From CAYFVU01 sp964594775 (GTDB taxonomy: Bacteria > Spirochaetota > Spirochaetia > DSM-16054 > Sediminispirochaetaceae), in assembly GCA_964594775.1 (NCBI GenBank), contig CAZQNO010000068.1:1-13498 (forward strand): 13,498 bases of DNA. Direction: 5' to 3'. The notes beneath the pieces are model-generated. The model had not been told where the DNA came from, did not search any database, and worked only from the letters and a program-made list of their open reading frames with translations. A program made the translations under genes and the position numbers. Below, one piece after another: positions 6,799-12,533 of this stretch; the stretch's first letter is position 1, and each line of letters begins with the position of its first letter.

Positions 6799-7605
6799 CT
6801 ATTTCCACAGATCTTCGACCAGATGGTACTGGCTTTTAAAACCGAGGAGGGAGAGATAGACTCCGCACTCGGGATAATTTTTATGGAGATTTTCCAGGCT
6901 TACCAGGGGGTCGAAGGATTCGGCACCCGATATTTCATAGCCCACCGCATCGGAGAGGAGGTGGATCTTCTTACTCATCCACGCCTCCACGATGGTGGGA
7001 ACGCCGGGGTACTTTTCCCGCAGGGTATCCACCACCGGATGGCTGTCGATTACCGGCTGAGTGATGATAAAAGTGGCCCCGGCGGCCATCTTCCGTTCCA
7101 TCTTTTCGAACTCATGTTCCTCCGGCTCGTAGGGATTGAAGGCGACCCCCAGGACAAAATCTCCCGGGTACTCCCGTTCTATATAGCTAAGAAGTTCCAC
7201 CGAGGTGACCGATTCCACCCCGCTCGCTCCGATATCCGCCGGGGTGAGTTTGGGCAGCCTCTCCGAACCGTCCCCGCTGATGATCAGAAGCTGACGGATC
7301 TTAAACTCTTTACAGGACTCGAGGATCCGGTCGAGATCTTCTTTGGTATGAAAGGTATTGAGGTGAATCATCACTTGATCGTCCCTGGGGCAGAGTTCCA
7401 ACTCTTCGATCATCTCCGTCCCCTGAAAGGCCAAAAGTCCCATCGCGTTATCGGTGATGCAGGCGCAAAAGCCGCTTTCCATCACCCGCTCGAACTTGGT
7501 CTGGAAGGTGTGCAGGTCCTTCTCCAGTTTCTCCGTGTCCTGCTTTGTGGGGAGAATCTCCACGTGGTACAATTTCTTGTCGATATGCTGCTGTACGCTA
7601 TGCAT
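6799..7605 (-). CDS. Methylenetetrahydrofolate reductase-like flavoprotein (MetF family, divergent)
   Basis: A 268-aa TIM-barrel protein resembling MTHFR, which interconverts methylene- and methyl-tetrahydrofolate with FAD. Supporting stretches are HVEILPTKQDTEKLEKDL near the N-terminus, then MIHLNTFHTKEDLD, RQLLIISGDGSE and FVLGVAFNPYEPEEHEFEKM. AAGATFIITQPVID corresponds to the DAGANRAITQ region of MetF. It is divergent, so a related pterin-linked role is possible. No MetV-like zinc partner is visible in the window. Start: GGAGG (7619-7615) directly abuts an ATG at 7614 but lies 9 nt before ATG 7605, so 7605 is preferred; 7614 would add three residues. It sits between the pterin-binding methyltransferase gene and etfBA, suggesting that methyl-THF made by the first is oxidised here, or methyl-THF is supplied to it, with ETF as redox partner. 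Confidence 0.8.
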   Translation of the reverse strand: MHSVQQHIDKKLYHVEILPTKQDTEKLEKDLHTFQTKFERVMESGFCACITDNAMGLLAFQGTEMIEELELCPRDDQVMIHLNTFHTKEDLDRILESCKEFKIRQLLIISGDGSERLPKLTPADIGASGVESVTSVELLSYIEREYPGDFVLGVAFNPYEPEEHEFEKMERKMAAGATFIITQPVIDSHPVVDTLREKYPGVPTIVEAWMSKKIHLLSDAVGYEISGAESFDPLVSLENLHKNYPECGVYLSLLGFKSQYHLVEDLWK

Positions 7606-7635
7606 TTTTTCCATCCTCCGATGCTGCTTTTCGAT

Positions 7636-8655
7636 CTACTTGCCGTCCCGGAAAGCCGTGATGTAGTTCATTCCAAACTCATCGTTCCCTAAAAGCAGTT
7701 CCTTTGCCAGCTTGGATAATGTGTCTTCAAAATCAATTTCCCGGAGGGTTTTTTCGTTTATCTGTTTCGGATCGACGATACCGCCGTCGCAGCCGGCATC
7801 GAGGCAGAGTTTTGCAAATACCTGGTTGATGATGCTTCGTTTCGGCATTCCGTGGGAGATGTTGGAGAGACCGGGGGCGAAGTGGATATCCTTTCCGTAC
7901 ATCTCCCTGATACTTTTCACCGTATCGATAAAGGTAACGCCGTTATCCTGAGCGACCGAAACAGGATAGACTAAGGGATCGATAAAGATACGCCCATCTT
8001 CAAAGCCCTCCTTTTTGAGTATCTTCATCAGCTCTTCGATGTTTGCCAACCTATCCTCCTTCGACTCAGGCATACTCTCCCGGCCGGTCGCTCCGGCGAT
8101 AACGCAGGCTCCCTGCTTTGCCGCAATCGGAATAAGGGAGGAGCGTTCCAGAGAAACCGAGTTGACCAACGGAGTACCCTTGGAGGGATCGCAGGCAGCC
8201 AATCCGGCTTCCAGGATTTCCGGCTCCGAGGAGTCGATGCTCAGGGGAACGGAGGAGACCTCCTGGATTATCCCGGCGGCCCACTGAACAGCCTCGATCT
8301 TTTCAGCTGTATCCACACTGAATTCGTCCACGTTGAGATCTAAAAACCAGGCTCCGTGGGATTCCTGGGCAAGCGCCATAGCTTGTATGTACCGCTTTCC
8401 AAGCTCCTTCTCTTCTCCCTTTCCGTAGAGCCCCTGCTGCAAGGCCACAGCCACATGGCGGACCTTTCCGTTCTTGAATCCTTCATCGTCCACAATCGAT
8501 GCGGGGATGGGCAAATACCGGGTTTCCCCCTTCTCGGTAAACAGCAGAGCGAAGGATCCGTCGCTCATTTCCTGTACGAATTTTCCCTTGCTCAGCCGAA
8601 CCCGGGTGCAGTGGATGTTTTCCCCGACAATAATATATGAACCCTTTTCCGACAT
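7636..8655 (-). CDS. Pterin-binding methyltetrahydrofolate:corrinoid methyltransferase (MtgA/AcsE/MetH-module-like)
   Basis: A 339-aa protein with a dihydropteroate-synthase-type (pterin-binding) barrel, expected to move a methyl group between tetrahydrofolate and the corrinoid protein. Motifs: VGENIHCTR (10-18), WFLDLNVDEF (103-112, with D106 and N108), PLSIDSSEPE (137-146, with D141), LVNSVSLE (163-170), FIDPLVYPVS (224-233) and the methyltransferase signature GLSNISHGMP (262-271, with N265). The insert at about 20-100 makes it longer than the roughly 265-aa AcsE type. GGAGG lies 5 nt before ATG 8655. First gene of the - strand operon, followed by the MTHFR-like gene 30 nt on. It corresponds to the folate module of a split MetH or the MT2 enzyme of a catabolic system; direction of transfer is not determined by sequence. 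Confidence 0.88.
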   Translation of the reverse strand: MSEKGSYIIVGENIHCTRVRLSKGKFVQEMSDGSFALLFTEKGETRYLPIPASIVDDEGFKNGKVRHVAVALQQGLYGKGEEKELGKRYIQAMALAQESHGAWFLDLNVDEFSVDTAEKIEAVQWAAGIIQEVSSVPLSIDSSEPEILEAGLAACDPSKGTPLVNSVSLERSSLIPIAAKQGACVIAGATGRESMPESKEDRLANIEELMKILKKEGFEDGRIFIDPLVYPVSVAQDNGVTFIDTVKSIREMYGKDIHFAPGLSNISHGMPKRSIINQVFAKLCLDAGCDGGIVDPKQINEKTLREIDFEDTLSKLAKELLLGNDEFGMNYITAFRDGK

Positions 8656-8734
8656 AGAAACCTCCCAAATTTTCTGTAAGCTTGTTCAAGCATAGAGGTT
8701 CCTCATTGCTGCTGTCTTGTAAAGTTTTTTCGAT

Positions 8735-8753
8735 ATTGTAACTATTTTACGAT
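8735..8753 (-). promoter_or_regulatory. Candidate promoter and shared box for the - strand methyl-THF operon
   Basis: On the - strand, ATCGTAAAATAGT (8753-8741) is followed at once by TACAAT (8740-8735). It matches the 3112-3129 box at 12 of 13 core positions, plus the same TACAAT with a 1-nt shift. No recognisable -35 lies 16-18 bp upstream of TACAAT, which suggests an activated promoter. Predicted RNA start is near 8728, about 73 nt before the 8655 start codon. Confidence 0.5.
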
Positions 8754-8778
8754 TTACCGGCGTTTTTCGCACTTTTTT

Positions 8779-8832
8779 TCTGTCAAGCCTGCCTATCGTA
8801 CAGCACAGCAGCCGTTTGCTTCCCTTGACAGA
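8779..8832. repeat. 9-bp inverted repeat in the divergent promoter region
   Basis: TCTGTCAAG (8779-8787) and CTTGACAGA (8824-8832) are exact reverse complements separated by 36 bp. The right arm contains the TTGACA -35 box of the + strand promoter. This could be a pair of operator half-sites allowing repression by looping, or chance. Confidence 0.35.
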
Positions 8833-8853
8833 GCGAGGTTTTCGAATAATTAT
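8825..8853 (+). promoter_or_regulatory. Candidate sigma-70-type promoter of the 211-aa gene
   Basis: Consensus -35 TTGACA (8825-8830), 17-bp spacer, and -10 AATTAT (8848-8853, 4 of 6) or the overlapping TAATTA (8847-8852). The start codon at 8866 is 12 bp past the -10, so the mRNA would have a leader of only about 6 nt. This agrees with the absence of a Shine-Dalgarno sequence. Confidence 0.5.
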
Positions 8854-8865
8854 CACCCCACACCT

Positions 8866-9501
8866 ATGGAGCAGAAGCCGCGGGAACAAGATAAAGAGAT
8901 CGCCGACATCATCTCTGCCTTAGAGGGAGTAATCGCACTGAAAATGCTCAGGGAAGAAGAAGCGCTCCGGGTGAAACAGCTCTGTCCTGTGAGAGAGCGG
9001 AACAACTTTGCCGATATCGTCTCTACAGGCCTGGAGGAGGTTCTTTCCAGAGAAAAACAGTGGGTCCTGCTGAAGGATACCACCTTCAGGCCCCCGCCGG
9101 GTAAAACCGTCTTTATGGTGGAGGATGGGGATGAACAGTCCCCGGCTAAGGACCATTTCCTTTCCCTTGGGAAGAGGAGCTACCGTATCATCGGCGAGGA
9201 ACTGTTCACGGGGGAAAAGCCGCCGGAGGAGCCCCACATGCTGCTGGGCGACGGCTTCGTCCTCTTCACCGAGAGAAGAAAGGGGACGAAGCACCTCCCC
9301 GCCTACTTTCTCCTTCCACCCATAGGGTTTCCCGAATTGGAGGAGAGAAAGGAGCTTTTGGGAATCGAGAATATCGTATCGGTCAGTCCCTCCGCCGGCA
9401 GCGATATGCTTCTTCGAAATATGTTCGGTTTCGATATGAGATCGGAATATGCAACTATCCTTATCGGCATGGATATGCGCCCTGTTTTGTCCCGCTGGTA
9501 G
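8866..9501 (+). CDS. Unrecognised 211-aa protein linked to the corrinoid locus
   Basis: I do not recognise this protein. It is soluble by appearance: no signal peptide and no membrane segment. An acidic/basic helical N-terminus (residues about 1-60, EQDKEIADIISALEG, KMLREEEALRVKQL) is followed by an alternating strand-rich body (VFMVEDGDEQ, HFLSLGKRSYRIIGEELF, HMLLGDGFVLFTE). The C-terminus ends in YATILIGMDMRPVLSRW. The only cysteine is C40. I see no DxHxxG, Walker or CxxC motif. It does not visibly match the MetH activation domain, the obvious role by context. ATG 8866 lacks a Shine-Dalgarno site but fits the nearby promoter as a near-leaderless start; no better in-frame start is seen. It precedes the DUF1638-HyuA gene by 32 nt and is divergent from the methyl-THF operon, so a role with that ATPase is plausible. 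Confidence 0.75.
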   Translation: MEQKPREQDKEIADIISALEGVIALKMLREEEALRVKQLCPVRERNNFADIVSTGLEEVLSREKQWVLLKDTTFRPPPGKTVFMVEDGDEQSPAKDHFLSLGKRSYRIIGEELFTGEKPPEEPHMLLGDGFVLFTERRKGTKHLPAYFLLPPIGFPELEERKELLGIENIVSVSPSAGSDMLLRNMFGFDMRSEYATILIGMDMRPVLSRW

Positions 9502-9510
9502 AATTCGCTT

Positions 9511-9527
9511 ATCGAAAAAAGTAAAAT
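9511..9527 (+). promoter_or_regulatory. Shared AT-rich box with -10-like TAAAAT before the DUF1638-HyuA gene
   Basis: ATCGAAAAAAGTAAAAT (9511-9527) matches the 3112-3129 box ATCGTAAAAAAGTACAAT at 16 of 17 positions with one 1-nt gap. TAAAAT (9522-9527) is 5 of 6 to the -10 consensus and ends 6 bp before ATG 9534, so RNA would start at or next to the start codon. No clear -35 is seen. Similar A-rich strings also occur in coding DNA (for example near 10305), so a chance match is possible. Confidence 0.4.
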
Positions 9528-9533
9528 TGGAAT

Positions 9534-12380
9534 ATGGACAGGGGAAATGAAAAAAGGGCGCTTGTTGCATGCGGAGTGTTTCGACCGGAGATCGAAGCGC
9601 TGCTGCGCTCGGGAGAGGCGGAGAAGATAGATCCTGAGAAAATAACCATCCTCGAGGGCGGGCTTCATACCAATCCCGCCCGGCTGCGAAAAATGCTTCA
9701 GCAAGAGATAGACCGGCTGGAGGGCGATGGGGACTGTTCCGGTATCGCCGTCCTCTACGGCCTCTGCGGCCGCGCACTGGCCGGTATTTCCGCCCGTTCT
9801 CTTCCCCTCTTTATCCCCCGGGTGCACGACTGCATCTCCCTCTTCCTCGGATCGGATGCCGGATATCGAAGAGAGTTCGATAAAAACCCCGGTACTTTTT
9901 ATATCACCCCCGGCTGGTACGAGGAAAAATTGACTCCCTTCGCAAGTCGAGGAGAACAAATCAGCCTCGACCCCAGCCTCACTGAATCTTTCGAAGGGTA
10001 TCGAAGGAAATATGGAAAGAAGAATGCAAAAGCCATCTTTGCCTTCTACAACAGCTGGCGGAAAAACTATCGTCGGTCGGTCTTCATCGATACGGGTATC
10101 GAACAGGAGGGCGGGGATAACAGCACCTATCGAAGCTACGCCTCCGACTTCGCCCGGGAGTTTGGATGGGACTACCAAGAGCTGGAGGGATCGTCCCGGC
10201 TTATCAGGAAATTGCTGGAAGCGGAAAGGGGGGATGAGGAGATTCTCATGGTTCCTCCCGGGGCCTCCACGGTGTACGATACCCGAGGCAGCTCCCTGGT
10301 GATCGGAAAAAACTCATCGCTAAGCGCTTTTCCGGGAAAAAGAGACTCTCGAATCTCCCAAAGCTCCCGAAAGGACGATGAGCAGCTCGCCGACATCCGG
10401 TACGGACTCGGGATTGATGCCGGGGGGACCTACACCGATGCGGTCATCTACGATTTTCAAAAAAGAGCGCCCCTTCAGAGCGGAAAGGGAAAAACCACCC
10501 CGCAGCAGTACACTATCGGTATCGAAGAAGCGGTAAAGGAGATGGACCAGAAGCTTCTTCGCCGGGTCGGTATGGCGGCTATCTCCACCACCCTGGCTAC
10601 CAATGCTATCGTGGAAGGGAAGGGAAGATCTGTGGGCCTGATCATGATGCACTCGGGCATTTTTGATCCGAAAAAAATCGATACTACCCCCTGCGCCCTG
10701 GTTTCCGGGCGCCTGGACATCAATGGAAAAGTGCTTGACCCGGTAGACCCTGCGGAGGTTCGGCGGATAGGCCGAGAAATGGCGGAGAAGAACCGAGTGG
10801 AGGCCTTCGCCGTTTCCGCTTACGCCGGATCGGTCAATCCTGTTCAAGAGTTGGAGGTGAAGGAGCTGTTGGAAAGAGAGACGGGCTTGCATGTCTGCTG
10901 CGGCCACGAACTATCCGATCTCTACAACATCTACCATCGGGCCAACACGGCGGTGTTGAACGCCCGGATTATCCCGCTTTTGGAAGCGTTCCTTGAGGAG
11001 GTGATGACCTTTCTCCGGCAGCTGGGAATCGACGTGCCGGTGATGGTGGTCCGCGGAGACGGCACCCTGATGAGCATTGAGCGGGCCAGGGAGGTGCCGG
11101 TGGAAACCGCCCTCTCCGGACCGGCGGCCAGCGTATCCGGGGCAAGATTCCTTACCGGATTGGAGGATGCAACGGTAGTGGATGTGGGGGGAACCACCAG
11201 CGATATCGGGAAGATAACACGGGCAAGAGTAGAACTGAAGGACAAAGGCTCCCTGGTGGGACGATGGAGGACCCACGTAAGAGCCCTGGACATGAGCACC
11301 CTCGGGATGGGGGGAGACAGTATGATCGGCCTCGAAAAGGGAAAACTCCAGGTGGGCCCCCGGAGGATCCTCCCCTTTTGCAGACTCAGCACCGACTTCT
11401 GCTACGAAGCCGATTTCTCTCTTATCGAACCGGAATTGGACAGCTGCGACAGGAGCAGCGAAGCACTGAGCTGGTACTACCTCCTGCCCGAACGGAAGGG
11501 CAAGGGCGGAGCGGACGGCTTTACTTCGAGCTTGCAGGAGAAGGATTTAGCTGTTCTCGACCTGCTGCAGGGCGGACCTTTGAGCAGGATCGAGATTGCC
11601 CGGGACCTCTCTCTGGGCCACTGGATGATGACCGATTTTTCCAAACTGGAGAGGTTAAGTCTGATTGGACGCTCCGGATTGACCCCCACCGATCTGCTTC
11701 ACGGGGAGGGGAAAATGGCTCTGTGGGATTTTTCCTCAGCCCGCGCTCTCTGTTCACTCTATGGGAAGCTCGCCGGAAACTCCCTGGAGGAATTCTCCCG
11801 ACGGGTCTTCGATTATATTAAGCGGAGACTTTTGGAGGAGATTATTCTAAAACAGCTTCCCGAGGGGGAGGATCGTGAAGGGGTATCCTCCTTTCCTCTT
11901 CTCCGATATCTGGTGGGCGACCGGGCGGAGACGGTTCAGTTTCGCGCTGCCCTGCGCCATCCGGTGATCGGCCTTGGTGCTCCGGTATCCTTCTTTCTTG
12001 AGGGGATGTCCGCCAGGGCCGGGGTAGAAATAATCGTGCCCCCCCATGCGGAGGTGGCCAACGCGATCGGAGCCGTGACCAGCTCCGTTTCGGTAAGTAC
12101 AGGTGCCCGGATCATCCCGGTGGAAGAGGGTTTTGGAGTCCGAGGGATCGGCAGAGTAATGGATTTCGAATCCTTCGACCGGGCCGATTCCTACGCCCGG
12201 GAGCAGCTAAGTAAGGAGGTGCTTCGTCTGGCGAAAGAGGCGGGGACCGCCTCTCAAAGGGTGGAGTTCGACGTGGAAGACATACTTACTCAGGCGGCCG
12301 ACGGAAGCGAGATTTTTATTGAACGAAGCTTAAGCGCCCGGGTGAACGGCGCCCCGGATCTTGTTTCTCTGGGTGGATAG
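9534..12380 (+). CDS. DUF1638 - hydantoinase/oxoprolinase-type (HyuA) ATPase fusion
   Basis: A 948-aa two-part protein. Residues about 7-215 match DUF1638: VACGVFRPEIEALL, YGLCGRALAGI (75-85), IPRVHDCISLFLGS (94-107) and PGTFYITPGWYE (119-130), with C13, C78 and C100 as possible ligands. After a linker (about 240-288), a HyuA-type ASKHA ATPase runs to the end: GLGIDAGGTYTDAVI (291-305), STTLATNAIVEGKG (351-364), VDVGGTTSDIG (549-559), GMGGDSM (591-597), TPTDLLHGEG near 722 and PPHAEVANAIGAV near 840. No HyuB partner is nearby, so hydantoin hydrolysis is unlikely. DUF1638 proteins commonly occur near corrinoid methyltransferase genes, so a second corrinoid-activating or corrinoid-handling ATPase is my inference. 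ATG 9534 is the only plausible start (in-frame stop at 9522) and has no Shine-Dalgarno site; it may be leaderless. Confidence 0.9.
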   Translation: MDRGNEKRALVACGVFRPEIEALLRSGEAEKIDPEKITILEGGLHTNPARLRKMLQQEIDRLEGDGDCSGIAVLYGLCGRALAGISARSLPLFIPRVHDCISLFLGSDAGYRREFDKNPGTFYITPGWYEEKLTPFASRGEQISLDPSLTESFEGYRRKYGKKNAKAIFAFYNSWRKNYRRSVFIDTGIEQEGGDNSTYRSYASDFAREFGWDYQELEGSSRLIRKLLEAERGDEEILMVPPGASTVYDTRGSSLVIGKNSSLSAFPGKRDSRISQSSRKDDEQLADIRYGLGIDAGGTYTDAVIYDFQKRAPLQSGKGKTTPQQYTIGIEEAVKEMDQKLLRRVGMAAISTTLATNAIVEGKGRSVGLIMMHSGIFDPKKIDTTPCALVSGRLDINGKVLDPVDPAEVRRIGREMAEKNRVEAFAVSAYAGSVNPVQELEVKELLERETGLHVCCGHELSDLYNIYHRANTAVLNARIIPLLEAFLEEVMTFLRQLGIDVPVMVVRGDGTLMSIERAREVPVETALSGPAASVSGARFLTGLEDATVVDVGGTTSDIGKITRARVELKDKGSLVGRWRTHVRALDMSTLGMGGDSMIGLEKGKLQVGPRRILPFCRLSTDFCYEADFSLIEPELDSCDRSSEALSWYYLLPERKGKGGADGFTSSLQEKDLAVLDLLQGGPLSRIEIARDLSLGHWMMTDFSKLERLSLIGRSGLTPTDLLHGEGKMALWDFSSARALCSLYGKLAGNSLEEFSRRVFDYIKRRLLEEIILKQLPEGEDREGVSSFPLLRYLVGDRAETVQFRAALRHPVIGLGAPVSFFLEGMSARAGVEIIVPPHAEVANAIGAVTSSVSVSTGARIIPVEEGFGVRGIGRVMDFESFDRADSYAREQLSKEVLRLAKEAGTASQRVEFDVEDILTQAADGSEIFIERSLSARVNGAPDLVSLGG

Positions 12381-12533
12381 GGGGAAAAGACAGTCGATAT
12401 TTCAACACTTGCTAATCCTAAGCTGAGGGATTCCGTCTATGCTGAGTCAGCAGCGAGCTTTTCATGAGCCGGAGCCGAGATATCGGAAAATTTGGACGAA
12501 GCGAAAAAACAAACGGACTAACGGAGAATAAGA
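12381..12533. other. Intergenic boundary with a short dyad, TGCTGA-G-TCAGCA
   Basis: This 153-bp stretch separates the corrinoid locus from the glycoside hydrolase-like gene. It contains a perfect 13-bp dyad (12440-12452), a possible operator for the downstream gene. I see no convincing intrinsic terminator for the DUF1638-HyuA gene: CCGA-GATA-TCGG at 12474-12485 has only a 4-bp stem. Confidence 0.3.
12439..12531 (+). CDS. Possible 30-aa basic small ORF before the lipoprotein gene
   Basis: ATG 12439 to TAA 12531 encodes 30 residues, rich in Arg/Lys toward the C-terminus (RKIWTKRKNKRTNGE). GAGGG lies 9 nt upstream of its ATG, and its stop is 2 nt before the lipoprotein start at 12534. It could be a translationally coupled leader peptide, but at this length an open frame by chance is equally likely. 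No family recognised. Confidence 0.2.
   Translation: MLSQQRAFHEPEPRYRKIWTKRKNKRTNGE

Noticed and set aside
5357..7692. Long + strand open frames (5357-6073, 6132-6839, 6673-7692)
   Set aside because: Antisense shadows of etfA, etfB and the MTHFR-like gene; the real genes on the - strand have ribosome binding sites and family motifs.
8680..8691. Short dyad GCTTG-TT-CAAGC in the leader of the - strand operon
   Set aside because: Five-bp arms with a 2-nt centre are too short to support a specific claim.
8866..9501. Stand-alone MetH activation (SAM-binding) domain
   Set aside because: Context made it attractive, but I see none of the family's usual sequence patterns.
9303..10178. Open frame of 291 codons on the - strand
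   Set aside because: Antisense to the 211-aa gene and to the DUF1638 domain, with no recognisable motif.
9534..12380. Hydantoinase or N-methylhydantoinase for creatinine-type methyl donors
   Set aside because: No HyuB subunit is encoded nearby, and the DUF1638 fusion plus corrinoid context points away from a simple hydantoinase. Not excluded, but unsupported.
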